DNA of 64,000 nucleotides from Thioclava electrotropha (GTDB lineage Bacteria; Pseudomonadota; Alphaproteobacteria; Rhodobacterales; Rhodobacteraceae): assembly GCF_002085925.2 (NCBI RefSeq), contig NZ_CP053562.1:2460001-2524000 (forward strand), given 5' to 3'. The notes beneath the pieces were generated by a model. That model did not search any database. It saw only the letters and a program-made list of their open reading frames with translations, and was not told the DNA's origin. The position numbers were made by a program, and so were the translations under genes. This document shows, in pieces, positions 55,446 through 64,000 of this stretch; positions within the stretch are counted from its first letter, which is position 1, and every line of letters starts with the position of its first letter.

Positions 55446-56489
55446 ATGCGTGCGCTCGCGATCACATCCGTCAAGAACGAAGGCCCGTTTCTGCTGGAAT
55501 GGCTGGCCCATCACCGCGCCATCGGCTTCACGGATTTCCTTGTTTTTTCCAATGACTGCGACGACGGCACCGATGCGATGCTGGATCGGCTGCAGGAGAT
55601 CGGCTGGCTGACCCATGTGCCCAATCCCGGCCCGTGGAAGGAAGGCCCGCAATGGGCCGCGCTGAAACAGGCCGACGCGCATCCGCTGGTGGCTCAGGCC
55701 GACTGGATCGCGGTGATCGACGTTGACGAATTCGTCACCATCAAGACCGGCGATGGCACGCTGGACGCGCTGATCGAGGCCGTCCCGCAGGCGACCGCTT
55801 TCGCGATGACATGGCGACTGTTCGGCAATTGCGGCGTGGTTGGCTTCGAGGATCGCCCCGTCACGCAACAGTTCCCCCGCTGCGCGCCGCCGGACATGCT
55901 CTGGCCGTGGCGCGCGTCGATGTTCAAGACGCTCTTCGCCAATACCGGCGCCTATGCCAAGCTCGGTGTGCACCGCCCCCGCGCGCCACAGGACGAAAAG
56001 CTGGCAGGCACGCTCTGGGTCGACGGATCGGGGCGCAAATTGCCACCGCAGTATCAGCGCCAGAAGCTGTTCACCCCGCCGGGTAGCGCGCCTTACGACC
56101 TTGTTCAGCTCAACCATTACCCGCTTGGGTCGATGGAGGGCTACCTCGTGAAATGCGACCGCGGCCGCTCGAACCGGCAGGCAGGCGCCTTCGACATGTC
56201 CTACTGGGTGGAGCGCAATTTCTCGGACACCGAGGACGATTCGATCCGTCGCCACGATGCGGGCACGCAGGCCGCCCTTGCCGAGCTGACCGCCGATTCC
56301 GACCTGCCCGGCCTGCACAATAAGGCAGTTATGTGGCGTAAAGCGAAGGCCCGCACGCTATTGCGCGAGGAGCCGTATCGCGCGCTTTTTGGCAGGCTTC
56401 TTCTCTGTCCGCCGAGCCGCCCGCTCTCGCCGCAGGCCGCTAAACTCATGGTTCGCCTCGCAAAAGCGGCAATTACCGAGAAGCCGTGA
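55446..56489 (+). CDS. GT-A glycosyltransferase, Glyco_tranf_2_4 type
   Basis: A 347-residue protein, paralogous to the catalytic half of the gene at 52356: ITSVKNEGPFLLEWLAHHRAIGF at the N-terminus, FSNDCDDGTDAM, and the DxD motif as IDVDEFV at 91-97. Later both share LFGNCGV / LFGNADV and QLNHYPLGSMEGYLVKCDRGR. There is no membrane segment or signal peptide, so it is cytoplasmic. Cell-surface polysaccharide synthesis is likely but not shown. Confidence 0.87.
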   Translation: MRALAITSVKNEGPFLLEWLAHHRAIGFTDFLVFSNDCDDGTDAMLDRLQEIGWLTHVPNPGPWKEGPQWAALKQADAHPLVAQADWIAVIDVDEFVTIKTGDGTLDALIEAVPQATAFAMTWRLFGNCGVVGFEDRPVTQQFPRCAPPDMLWPWRASMFKTLFANTGAYAKLGVHRPRAPQDEKLAGTLWVDGSGRKLPPQYQRQKLFTPPGSAPYDLVQLNHYPLGSMEGYLVKCDRGRSNRQAGAFDMSYWVERNFSDTEDDSIRRHDAGTQAALAELTADSDLPGLHNKAVMWRKAKARTLLREEPYRALFGRLLLCPPSRPLSPQAAKLMVRLAKAAITEKP

Positions 56490-56665
56490 ACAAACGCAGC
56501 CAACTAGGCCGATTGTTGCCCATTAAGAAATGTGGCGGCAGATTCCTCGCTTGGCTCCTATTTGTGCCCCTTTCTTGCGGTGATACGTTGGTTGAGCAGA
56601 ACTGGCGGTGTCCCGCCCGCGCCCGCAGCAAGCGAAGCGCGCACGAAAGCTGAAAAGAGGCGAAG

Positions 56666-57604
56666 GTGAACAAGGCAGACACGGACTGGCGTGCACGGCT
56701 GGAAAAGATCGCGGACGAGACCGGCTATTACGAGCCGCTCGGCGCCGATCATGAAGTGCTGTTCCACGACGACTCGCCCGTCCTGATCGTCAGCTTCGAG
56801 ACCCGCGCACAGATCGAGGCCGATCGCGAAGAGGCGCTGCCCTTCGGCTACAAGATCGCCCGCGATGAGGGCTGGTCCGCGCTCAGCGTGATCGCTTCGG
56901 ACGAGAGCTGGTTCCGCGACCCCGCCATCTATGCCTATTTCGACCGCCTCGTCGACGAAGCCTTCTTCGAAGATTTCGACCGTGTGGTGTTCTACGGCGC
57001 GGGCCCCGGCGGCTATGCGGCGGCCGCCTTCTCGGTCGCAGCACCCGGCGCCACGGTGGTTGCGCTCGCCCCGCAAGCGACGCTCGATCCGACACTCGCG
57101 GGCTGGGATGACCGATACCCGCAGACCCGCCGCATGTCCTTTACCGATCGCTACGGCTTCGCGCCCGAAATGCTCGACGGCGTAGAGCGGGCCTTCGTCT
57201 TCTATGACCCGTTCGAGCGGCTCGACGCGATGCACGCGGCGCTGTTCGCGCGGCCTTGCGTGACGCTGATGCCGTGCCGGCATATCGGCCCGGACCCGGC
57301 GGCGGGGCTGCTCGATATGGATATTCTCGACGAGGTTCTGATCGCGGCAGGCGCAGGCAAGCTGACCCCGTCCCTGTTCTGGACCTTCTTCCGCGCCCGG
57401 CGGCTCTCGAAACGCTACGTGATCCGGCTGGTCGACCATTTGCGCAGAGCACGCCGCCCGGTGCTGGAGGCGATCCTGTGCCGCGCAGTCGGGACCAGCC
57501 AGAACCGTCCGAAATTCCGCAACCGCTATGAGGCGCTCGCCCAGAAGCTCGCCGAGCAGGGGGTCGAGTTGCCGGAGCCACAAGAACGGGCTGGCGCGGC
57601 CTGA
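56666..57604 (+). CDS. Alpha/beta-fold protein, often labelled phosphoadenosine phosphosulfate reductase
   Basis: A 312-residue protein found in Rhodobacterales, frequently annotated as a PAPS reductase, although no PAPS-reductase motif (such as the KRT...ECG-type region) is visible. The sequence instead has a hydrolase-like core: VVFYGAGPGGYAAAAFSVAAPGATVVALAPQATLDP (residues about 108-143 as landmark), resembling Asp2-like or acyltransferase-associated alpha/beta folds in polysaccharide loci. It follows two glycosyltransferase genes. The function is open. Confidence 0.7.
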   Translation: MNKADTDWRARLEKIADETGYYEPLGADHEVLFHDDSPVLIVSFETRAQIEADREEALPFGYKIARDEGWSALSVIASDESWFRDPAIYAYFDRLVDEAFFEDFDRVVFYGAGPGGYAAAAFSVAAPGATVVALAPQATLDPTLAGWDDRYPQTRRMSFTDRYGFAPEMLDGVERAFVFYDPFERLDAMHAALFARPCVTLMPCRHIGPDPAAGLLDMDILDEVLIAAGAGKLTPSLFWTFFRARRLSKRYVIRLVDHLRRARRPVLEAILCRAVGTSQNRPKFRNRYEALAQKLAEQGVELPEPQERAGAA

Positions 57605-57628
57605 ACCCCGATCGAGAGACTGAAACGT

Positions 57629-57665
57629 AAAAAGGGCGCGCCCCGGCGGGGGCACGCCCTTTTTC
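57629..57665 (+). terminator. Terminator after the alpha/beta-fold protein gene
   Basis: AAAAAGGGCG near 57630 pairs with CGCCCTTTTT near 57655-57664, with an internal CCCC/GGGG helix. A-tract and T-tract on both sides make it bidirectional, which suits the convergent DUF1127 gene. Confidence 0.88.
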
Positions 57666-57697
57666 AATGCGAGACGCCCGGGCGCCCCGGACCGCGA

Positions 57698-57910
57698 TCA
57701 GATGTAGAAGCGGTCGCGGAACACGTGGCGCACGATGCCGTCACGGGTCAGACCCATATCGGCCAGCTCGGCGTCGCTTTTCGCGTCGAGCGCACGGATT
57801 TGCTCCTGGCGCGACTGGCGCTCCATATAGGCGACGAAGCCTTGTGCGATTGCGTGGCCCATACGGGCAAAGATCGATTGTTCGCCATGGGCGGTGGTAA
57901 CGAATGCCAT
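57698..57910 (-). CDS. DUF1127 small protein
   Basis: A 70-residue protein with the C-terminal DUF1127 motif (RALDAKSDAELADMGLTRDGIVRHVF), rich in Arg. Family members in Rhodobacter and Agrobacterium take part in RNA turnover, phosphate or stress responses and in sRNA maturation (CcaF-type). It converges with the terminator at 57629-57665. Confidence 0.92.
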   Translation of the reverse strand: MAFVTTAHGEQSIFARMGHAIAQGFVAYMERQSRQEQIRALDAKSDAELADMGLTRDGIVRHVFRDRFYI

Positions 57911-58083
57911 TGGAAACCTCCTGAGGTTCAGCGTTCAGGTCGTTTTCTCCCTTGGCACTGAATTTAGGTCAGCTTTACTGCCAGTGGTACCGCCATCTCC
58001 GCATCCCCGCCATGCAAATGCTGCAGCGCGGCATGCGCGCTCCCTCTGGATTTGCACGCAGCCTCGGGCTAAGGACTTTTCTC

Positions 58084-59124
58084 ATGAGCACGATCACCCT
58101 GCCCCGCCCCGATGACTGGCACCTGCATCTGCGCGATGGCGCGATGCTGGAAGGTGTCGCCCCCGAAACCGCCCGTGATTTCGCCCGCGCGATCATCATG
58201 CCGAACCTCGTACCCCCCGTGGTGCGCGGTGACGATGCCGCCGCCTATCGCGAACGCATCCTGAAGGCGCTGCCCGAGGGGAGCGATTTCGAGCCGCTGA
58301 TGACGCTCTACCTGACCGAGAAGACCGATCCGCAGGATGTGGCGCAGGCCGCAGCCTCCGGTCTGGTGAAGGCGGTAAAGCTCTATCCTGCGGGCGCCAC
58401 GACGAACTCGGATTCGGGCGTGCGCGATTTCGACAAGGTGCGCGGCGTGCTGGAGAAGATGGCAGAGATCGGCCTGCCGCTTTGCGTGCATGGCGAGGTG
58501 ACCCGGCCCGAGGTCGATATCTTCGACCGCGAGGCCGTCTTCATCGAGACCGTGCTCGACCCGATCCGGCGCAAGACCCCCGGGCTGCGCGTGGTGATGG
58601 AACATATCACCACGAAAGACGGGGTGGATTACGTCGCCGCACAGGGCGACGACATGGGCGGGACGATCACCACGCATCACCTGATCATCAACCGCAACCA
58701 TATCCTCGTGGGCGGGATCAAACCGCATTACTACTGCCTGCCGGTCGCCAAGCGCGAAACGCATCGGCTGGCGCTGGTCGAGGCCGCGACCTCGGGCAAC
58801 CCGCATTTCTTCCTCGGCACCGATAGCGCGCCCCATGTAGACGCCGCCAAGGAAACCGCCTGCGGCTGCGCGGGCTGTTTCACCGCGACCCATACGATGC
58901 CGCTTCTGGCGCATGTATTCGAAGCCGAGGGCGCGCTCGATAAGTTGGAGGCCTTCACCTCGCGCAACGGGCCGAATTTCTACCGCCTGCCGGTCAACGA
59001 GGGCACGCTGACGCTCGAGAAGACCGACCAGCCCAACAGCTGGCCCGCCAAGATCGAAACCGGCGCGGGCCCTGTCACCCTCTTCGATCCGGGTTTCCCG
59101 GTCCATTGGCATGTAAAACGCTGA
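58084..59124 (+). CDS. pyrC: Dihydroorotase
   Basis: Closes carbamoyl-aspartate to dihydroorotate in pyrimidine synthesis. The 346-residue protein is of the short E. coli type: HLHLRDG near residue 13 for zinc, [14 protein letters not shown] with the carbamylated lysine near 99, and MEHITT near 172. ATG 58084 starts the conserved [19 protein letters not shown]. It is followed by pyrE after a 106-bp gap containing a repeat. Confidence 0.97.
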   Translation: MSTITLPRPDDWHLHLRDGAMLEGVAPETARDFARAIIMPNLVPPVVRGDDAAAYRERILKALPEGSDFEPLMTLYLTEKTDPQDVAQAAASGLVKAVKLYPAGATTNSDSGVRDFDKVRGVLEKMAEIGLPLCVHGEVTRPEVDIFDREAVFIETVLDPIRRKTPGLRVVMEHITTKDGVDYVAAQGDDMGGTITTHHLIINRNHILVGGIKPHYYCLPVAKRETHRLALVEAATSGNPHFFLGTDSAPHVDAAKETACGCAGCFTATHTMPLLAHVFEAEGALDKLEAFTSRNGPNFYRLPVNEGTLTLEKTDQPNSWPAKIETGAGPVTLFDPGFPVHWHVKR

Positions 59125-59131
59125 GTTTCGC

Positions 59132-59204
59132 CTTGGCGCAAATATCCCCGCCGGAGGCTCCCGGGCCAGCCGAGGGACGCTCCGCGGGGGATATTTAGAC
59201 CAAG
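59132..59204. repeat. GGGGATATTT dispersed repeat, full palindromic unit
   Basis: CTTGGCGCAAATATCCCCGC and, inverted, GCGGGGGATATTTAGACCAAG enclose 31 bp of GC-rich sequence. As RNA it would form a large hairpin between pyrC and pyrE. It is the only complete unit of the repeat seen at 44304, 46280 and 61651. Confidence 0.7.
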
Positions 59205-59230
59205 CCGAAACCAGCCTTGATAAGGACGAG

Positions 59231-59911
59231 ATGATGATCCCCAGCTCCTTCCCCAGCAAAGAAGAAATCGCCCGCCTGACCGCGCGGATGCTTCTGGAAA
59301 TCGAAGCGGTGCATTTCAACGCCGACGAGCCCTTCACGCTCGCCTCCGGCCTGCCCTCGCCGACCTATATCGATTGCCGCAAGCTGATCTCTTTCCCGCG
59401 TATCCGCTCGACCCTGATGGATTTCCTCGCCGTGACGGTGATGCGCGAGGCCGGTTTCGAGGCCTTCGACAATATCGCGGGCGGCGAGACGGCGGGCATC
59501 CCCTTCGCCGCGATGGTGGCCGAGCGTCTGGCCCTGCCGATGACCTATGTGCGCAAGAAGCCGAAGGGCTACGGGCGCAACGCGCGCATCGAAGGCGCGA
59601 TGACCGAAGGCCAGCGCGTGCTGCTGGTCGAGGACCTGACCACCGATGGCGGCTCGAAACTCAGCTTCGTCGATGCGATCCGTGACACCGGCGCGACCTG
59701 CGGACATACGGCGGTGATCTTCTACTATGGCATCTTCCCCGAGACGGTCCCGAACCTGCGCGAACATGGCGTCGAGCTGCATCACCTGTGCACCTGGTGG
59801 GACGTGCTGGCCGAGGCGCGCGAACAGGGCAGCTTCTCGAAGGAAACGCTCGACGAGGTCGAGGCCTTCCTGAGCGATCCCCGCCCGTGGCAGGACGCGC
59901 GCAAGGGCTGA
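59231..59911 (+). CDS. pyrE: Orotate phosphoribosyltransferase
   Basis: Joins orotate to PRPP to give OMP. The 226-residue protein has the PRPP-binding loop [14 protein letters not shown] (about 135-148) and the [14 protein letters not shown] region. GGACGAG lies just before the ATG. It is slightly longer than E. coli PyrE (213), as is usual in this group. It is transcribed with pyrC unless the hairpin repeat between them interferes. Confidence 0.96.
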   Translation: MMIPSSFPSKEEIARLTARMLLEIEAVHFNADEPFTLASGLPSPTYIDCRKLISFPRIRSTLMDFLAVTVMREAGFEAFDNIAGGETAGIPFAAMVAERLALPMTYVRKKPKGYGRNARIEGAMTEGQRVLLVEDLTTDGGSKLSFVDAIRDTGATCGHTAVIFYYGIFPETVPNLREHGVELHHLCTWWDVLAEAREQGSFSKETLDEVEAFLSDPRPWQDARKG

Positions 59912-59928
59912 AACAGCCCGGAGATTCC

Positions 59929-60082
59929 TGTGGATGATCCTGTGGATGCTCTGGGGAGCATTTTGGCGACGAATCTCGCACTTCGAAAATAATCGCGAGA
60001 TGTGGTAGGCTCCCTATGGGCAAACACCATAAATTCCGAAAACTCCGCTGAAACAGCGGGGTTTTCCCCAATCTTATCCAGA
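59929..60082. promoter_or_regulatory. DnaA-box-like motifs before dnaB
   Basis: TGTGGATGA (59929-59937), TGTGGATGC (59941-59949) and TTATCCAGA (60074-60082) each match the DnaA box TTATCCACA, or its complement, at seven or eight of nine positions. They lie within 220 bp upstream of the replicative helicase gene. Confidence 0.35.
60039..60065 (+). terminator. Terminator after pyrE
   Basis: AAAAC-t-CCGCTG pairs with CAGCGG-g-GTTTT over a 3-nt AAA loop, giving a strong hairpin with T-tract 128 bp after the pyrE stop. Confidence 0.72.
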
Positions 60083-60146
60083 TTCCCTTTTCCCCCGACT
60101 GCGGCTAGAAGACCGCGCAGAGGGACGGGGACACCGAGGCAGGTAC

Positions 60147-61646
60147 ATGAACGATCAGGCACAACGACCCGATGAGGGACAGCCCGGAAATTTGCCCGCA
60201 GAGGGCACCGCACTGCCCCATAATATCGAAGCGGAACAACAGCTTCTGGGCGCGATCCTCACCAATAACGACATCTTCGACCGGATCGCATCCGTCATCA
60301 AACCGGAGCATTTCTACGAGCCGGTGCACCAGCGCATCTACGAAGTCGCGGCGGCGAAGATCCAGAAGAACGCGCTCGCCTCGCCGGTGACGCTGAAAGC
60401 CTATCTCGAAGACGATGCGGGGCTTCAGGAACTGGGCGGTCCGGCCTATCTCGCACGTCTTGCTGGCGCGGCGATCTCGGCCTATGCGGCGCGCGACTAT
60501 GCGCTGATGATCTACGAGATGGCGGTGCGGCGCGGGCTGATCGAACTGGGTCAGGACATCTCGTCGCGCGCGGGCAAGCCGCAGATCGACGACGACCCGA
60601 AAGAGCAGATCGCCTCCGCCGAGCAGCGGCTCTACACCCTCGCGGAAGAGGGCCAGGCGCAGAAGGGCTGGACCTCGTTCCTGTCGGCGGTGACCGAGGC
60701 CGTGCAATCGGCCAACGCCGCCTATCAGCGCGATGGCGGGCTCGCCGGCGTCTCGACCGGGCTGGTCGATCTCGACAAGAAGCTCGGCGGCTTCCACCCG
60801 TCGGATTTGCTGATCCTCGCAGGGCGTCCCTCGATGGGGAAAACCTCGCTTGCGACGAACATCGCCTTCAATATCGGCAAGGCCTACAAGAAGGGCATGC
60901 GCCATGACGGGGTCGAGGGTGCGATCGAAGGCGGCGTGGTCGGGTTCTTCTCGCTCGAAATGAGCGCCGAACAGCTGGCCGCGCGTATTCTCTCGGAAGC
61001 CTCGGAAGTGCCCTCGGAGCGCATCCGCCGCGGCGACATGACGGAAAGCGAATTCCGCCGCTTCGTCGAGGCCGCGAAAGCGCTGGAGAAATGCCCGCTC
61101 TATATCGACGACACCCCCGCCCTGCCGATCGGTCAGGTCGCCGCGCGGTGTCGCCGTCTGAAGCGGACGCATGGGCTCGACGTGGTGATCGTCGACTACC
61201 TGCAGCTGCTGCGCGGCTCGGGCCGGGGCGACAACCGCGTGCAGGAGATCGGCGAAATCTCGATGGGTCTGAAGGCCATCGCGAAAGAATTGAACATCCC
61301 CGTGGTCGCGCTGTCGCAGCTGTCGCGTACGGTGGAAAGCCGCGAGGACAAGCGCCCGCAGCTCTCCGACCTTCGCGAATCCGGCTCGATCGAGCAGGAT
61401 GCCGACGTGGTGATGTTCGTCTATCGCGACGAATATTATCACGAGCGTCTCAAGCCGCCGGAAGACGATCCGAAATTCGCCGAATGGATGCAGAAGGCCG
61501 AGCGCGTGCATGGCAAGGCCGAGGTGATCCTGGGCAAGCAGCGTCACGGGCCGATCGGCACGGTGGAATTGGCCTTCGAGAGCCAGTTCACGCGCTTCTC
61601 GGATCTGGCCAAGCCGTGGCAGGGCGACGGCAACGAAGGCTTCTGA
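60147..61646 (+). CDS. dnaB: Replicative DNA helicase DnaB
   Basis: Hexameric 5'-3' helicase of the replication fork. The 499-residue protein has the N-terminal DnaG-binding domain (LPHNIEAEQQLLGAIL), a linker, and the RecA-like ATPase domain with Walker A GRPSMGKTS near 229, Walker B VVIVDYLQLLRG, and arginine-finger region SIEQDADVVMFVYRDEYY. There is no intein. It is of the usual length. A strong bidirectional terminator follows. Confidence 0.97.
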   Translation: MNDQAQRPDEGQPGNLPAEGTALPHNIEAEQQLLGAILTNNDIFDRIASVIKPEHFYEPVHQRIYEVAAAKIQKNALASPVTLKAYLEDDAGLQELGGPAYLARLAGAAISAYAARDYALMIYEMAVRRGLIELGQDISSRAGKPQIDDDPKEQIASAEQRLYTLAEEGQAQKGWTSFLSAVTEAVQSANAAYQRDGGLAGVSTGLVDLDKKLGGFHPSDLLILAGRPSMGKTSLATNIAFNIGKAYKKGMRHDGVEGAIEGGVVGFFSLEMSAEQLAARILSEASEVPSERIRRGDMTESEFRRFVEAAKALEKCPLYIDDTPALPIGQVAARCRRLKRTHGLDVVIVDYLQLLRGSGRGDNRVQEIGEISMGLKAIAKELNIPVVALSQLSRTVESREDKRPQLSDLRESGSIEQDADVVMFVYRDEYYHERLKPPEDDPKFAEWMQKAERVHGKAEVILGKQRHGPIGTVELAFESQFTRFSDLAKPWQGDGNEGF

Positions 61647-61650
61647 GCGG

Positions 61651-61697
61651 GGCTTGGGGGCGCTGCCCCCGCCCCTTACGGGATATTTGGGCAAGCC
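61651..61697. repeat. GGGATATTT dispersed repeat, divergent half unit
   Basis: GCTTGGGGGCGCTGCCCCCGC then CCCTTACGGGATATTTGGGCAAG, partly matching the units at 44304 and 59132. It lies directly after dnaB. Confidence 0.45.
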
Positions 61698-61738
61698 CGA
61701 ACCGTCAGAGCTCTGGCACGCATAATCGAGCAGAAACG

Positions 61739-61768
61739 GAAAAAGGGGGGCCAACGCCCCCCTTTTTT
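61739..61768. terminator. Bidirectional terminator between dnaB and the PBP1A gene
   Basis: AAAAAGGGGGG pairs with CCCCCCTTTTTT over a CCAACG-type loop. It has symmetric A and T tracts and suits both converging genes. Confidence 0.93.
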
Positions 61769-61797
61769 AATGCCTGTCGATTGTGGGCGCGGCGCGC

Positions 61798-64000
61798 TCA
61801 GTAGAGGCCGCCTGCCGAGAGCGAGCCGAAATCGGCCTTCTTCTTCGGGATGACCTTTTGCTGGCCGGTCGAGGTGGTCACCGTGGTGGAGCCCGCATCG
61901 TCGCGTTCGCCCTGCGCAAACAGCGGCAGGTTCGAGCCCATCGCGAAGCCGCCATCGACGACCAGCGAGCCGAGGCCCGACATGTCCTGACCGGGGCGCA
62001 GATATTCGGCCTGCACGAATTCGCCGGTTGCGGAATCCGAGAGACGCTCGCCGGTATAGCGGTTGAACTTCGCCCAGGTGCCGCCCGGCGGAACCTTGAA
62101 CTTCGAGCCGCCGAATTCCTTGATCGCCTCGCGCATGAATTCGTTGAACACGGGCACACAGAGCGTGCCGCCATAGGCGTGACGGCCCAGCGAGCGCGGG
62201 TTGTCGTAGCCCATGTAGCACGAGGCCACGATGTTCGAGCTGAAGCCGGTGAACCACACGTCCTTCGCGTCGTTGGTGGTGCCGGTCTTGCCCGCGATCG
62301 GAACCGGCAGATCGACGCCATAGCCGGAGCCGCGCTTCACCACGCCCTCCATCAGCGAGATCATCTGATAGGCGGTGATCGGGTCGATGATCTGGTCACG
62401 GTGGCTGACGATCTTCGGCCCCTGCCCCTCGGGCAGGTTCGGATCTTCGCAATTGGCGCAGCTGCGCTGATCGTGGCGGTAGATCGTGCGGCCATAGCGG
62501 TCCTGCACCCGGTCGACCAGCGTCGGCTCCACCCGCTCGCCGCCATTGGCGAACATCGCATAGGCCGAGATCAGGCGGAACATCGTCGTTTCCTGCGCGC
62601 CAAGCGCATTGGCGAGGAACTGGCGCATATGGTCATAGACGCCGAATTTCTCGGCATAGGCAGCGACCGTCTCCATGCCGATTTCCTGTGCGATCCGGAT
62701 CGTCATCAGGTTCCGCGAATGCTCGAGCCCGGTGCGCATCGGCGTCGGGCCGTAATATTTGTTCGAAGCGTTCTTCGGGCGCCACATGCCTTGGGGCGTG
62801 TTGATCTCGATCGGCGCGTCGACCACGATCGTCTCGGGCGAGAAGCCGGAATCCAGCGCCGCCGCATAGACGAAGGGTTTGAAGTTCGAGCCCGGCTGGC
62901 GCATCGCCTGCGTGGCGCGGTTATAGACCGAGGACTGATAGGAGAAACCGCCCTGCATCGCCAGCACGCGGCCGGTATTCACGTCCATTGCCATGAAGGC
63001 GCCTTCGACCTTCGGCACCTGGCGCAGGGTCCAGCGGATGAAGGAGCCGTCGCTATCCTTCGTCATCGCGCGGACCTCGACGACATCGCCACTCTCCAGC
63101 AGATCCTGCGCCTTTTTCGCGCGCGGACCGAGCTTGCCGTCATCCTTCAGTTTGCGCGCCCAGGTCACGTCCTCGGGCGGAATCCAGTGGCCGTCTTTGT
63201 CTTCCTCGATGCCTTCGATGCCGATGCGGGCCGAGCTGCCTTCGAAGCCCAGCACCACAGCCGGGTGCCAGCCGTCGATGTCGCGCGGGGCTTTCGCGGT
63301 CGAGACATCGGAGAGCGCGGCGCGCCAGTCGGCCTCGTTCTTCAGCTTGTCCTCGGCGATCTTAGCCCCGGTGCCGCGCCAGACGCCCTGCTCGCGGTCG
63401 TATTTCTCGAGCGCATGTTGCAGCGCCTTCGTCGCATGGGATTGCAGATCGGGGTTCACGGTCGCGCGGATCGTCAGGCCGCCGCCGAAGAATTCCTCTT
63501 CGCCGAAGCTTTTCGACAGCTGGCGGCGGATTTCGTCGGTGAAATAGTCGCGCGGCGGAAGCTGCGCGCGGAACGGCGCGTAATCGCCGTTCTGCACTGA
63601 TTTCAGCGGCTTGTTCTGCTCCGCGTCCATCGTCGCCTTGTCGATCCGGCCGTCCTCATACATCCGGCGCAGCACGTAGTTGCGGCGCTCCACGGCGGTC
63701 TTGTAGTCGCGCACCGGATGCAGATCGGCGGGTTTCTTCGGCAGCGCCGCGAGGTAAGCGGCCTCGCCCACCGTCAGATCGGCGAGCGGCTTGTTGAAAT
63801 AGGTCTGCGCGGCAGCAGCGACCCCGTAGGAGTTCTGGCCGAGATAGATCTCGTTGAGATAGAGCTCGAGAATGCGGTCCTTGCTCAGCACATGCTCGAT
63901 GCGCGAGGACAGGATCAGTTCCTTGATCTTGCGCTCCACCGAGCGGTCTGCAGAGAGAAGCAGGTTCTTCGTCACCTGCTGGGTGATCGTCGAAGCGCCG
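61798..64000 (-). CDS. mrcA: Penicillin-binding protein 1A, class A, partial (N-terminus beyond window)
   Basis: Bifunctional peptidoglycan glycosyltransferase/transpeptidase of the inner membrane. The visible 734 or so residues begin inside the glycosyltransferase domain (GASTITQQVTKNLLLS, then KDRILELYLNEIYLG), continue with an OB-like insert region, and then the transpeptidase domain with the SxxK at PGSNFKP, SxN at HSRNLM and KTGTT. The C-terminus ends in GGLY. The frame runs off the right edge. The family often has about 820-850 residues, so roughly 100 are missing. Confidence 0.96.
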   Translation of the reverse strand, partial: GASTITQQVTKNLLLSADRSVERKIKELILSSRIEHVLSKDRILELYLNEIYLGQNSYGVAAAAQTYFNKPLADLTVGEAAYLAALPKKPADLHPVRDYKTAVERRNYVLRRMYEDGRIDKATMDAEQNKPLKSVQNGDYAPFRAQLPPRDYFTDEIRRQLSKSFGEEEFFGGGLTIRATVNPDLQSHATKALQHALEKYDREQGVWRGTGAKIAEDKLKNEADWRAALSDVSTAKAPRDIDGWHPAVVLGFEGSSARIGIEGIEEDKDGHWIPPEDVTWARKLKDDGKLGPRAKKAQDLLESGDVVEVRAMTKDSDGSFIRWTLRQVPKVEGAFMAMDVNTGRVLAMQGGFSYQSSVYNRATQAMRQPGSNFKPFVYAAALDSGFSPETIVVDAPIEINTPQGMWRPKNASNKYYGPTPMRTGLEHSRNLMTIRIAQEIGMETVAAYAEKFGVYDHMRQFLANALGAQETTMFRLISAYAMFANGGERVEPTLVDRVQDRYGRTIYRHDQRSCANCEDPNLPEGQGPKIVSHRDQIIDPITAYQMISLMEGVVKRGSGYGVDLPVPIAGKTGTTNDAKDVWFTGFSSNIVASCYMGYDNPRSLGRHAYGGTLCVPVFNEFMREAIKEFGGSKFKVPPGGTWAKFNRYTGERLSDSATGEFVQAEYLRPGQDMSGLGSLVVDGGFAMGSNLPLFAQGERDDAGSTTVTTSTGQQKVIPKKKADFGSLSAGGLY

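Overview
The window is a chromosomal segment of a high-GC alphaproteobacterium, most likely a member of the Rhodobacterales (Rhodobacteraceae/Paracoccaceae). The evidence is the very GC-rich third codon positions, the DUF1127 protein, the FNR-type regulator with FNR-like boxes, infC beginning Ile-Ala-Arg-Arg at a non-AUG codon, and the gene families present. The genus cannot be named from the sequence alone. There is no rRNA, CRISPR array, prophage or intact insertion sequence, and only one tRNA, tRNA-Leu(UAG).

Layout. 1-2.0 kb: the start of glnB (minus, cut by the edge) diverges from the bifunctional NAD(P)HX repair gene. 2.0-10.4 kb: a secretion and surface-protein island. A type I exporter pair on the plus strand converges on a minus-strand set: a small lipoprotein, a Slam-like outer-membrane protein, a calcium-binding RTX protein interrupted by an in-frame TAG, and a TbpB-like barrel lipoprotein. 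FNR-type boxes lie at both outer ends. 10.5-12.1 kb: two convergent Crp/Fnr regulators, one with a complete FNR cysteine set. 12.2-19.0 kb: a Hint-domain protein, tRNA-Leu, trigger factor, a YihY membrane protein and the rpsF-rpsR-rplI operon. 19.2-26.9 kb: a DUF1223 protein, aconitase, an AT-richer NUDIX gene, a SoxW-like thioredoxin, cold-shock protein, an alpha/beta hydrolase and an ImuA-like protein. 26.9-29.7 kb: a sulfur-transport type operon (two YeeE/YedE halves, a C-x4-R phosphatase/rhodanese-like protein with NPCAP repeats, a DUF6969-type protein). 29.8-32.6 kb: a serine hydrolase and an FMN-dependent glutamate synthase-like protein. 32.7-38.2 kb: a cobalamin riboswitch followed by an overlapping five-gene B12 uptake operon. 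38.2-44.1 kb: a DUF475/TerC-like protein, DUF1499, agmatinase, a SLAC1-type channel, an NsrR-like Rrf2 regulator, a tiny Gln-rich protein, a TfoX C-domain protein and ndk. 44.4-51.7 kb: an ABC-F ATPase, an M32 carboxypeptidase coupled to ctaA, a ferredoxin reductase-like protein, an Ala-rich envelope protein and infC. 51.7-52.3 kb: an intergenic region holding a candidate FNR-controlled small RNA. 52.4-57.9 kb: two GT-A glycosyltransferases, an atypical SDR, an alpha/beta-fold protein and DUF1127. 58.1-64.0 kb: pyrC-pyrE, dnaB, and the 3' part of a class A penicillin-binding protein running off the edge.

Two themes link separate parts. The first is oxygen control: a complete-cysteine FNR-type protein is encoded at 11.3-12.0 kb, and four FNR-like palindromes lie at 2029-2042, 10380-10393, 42233-42246 and 51950-51963, three of them about 41.5 bp upstream of a plausible start point with a recognisable -10 box. 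The second is structured intergenic DNA: a two-copy element of about 145 bp with covarying hairpins (23.9 and 30.7 kb), and a dispersed GGGGATATTT hairpin repeat.

The most interesting object is the candidate small RNA on the minus strand at about 51793-51915. It has a correctly spaced FNR-type promoter, a strong terminator, and three predicted hairpins that each show the same UCUCCCU anti-Shine-Dalgarno heptamer in a loop.
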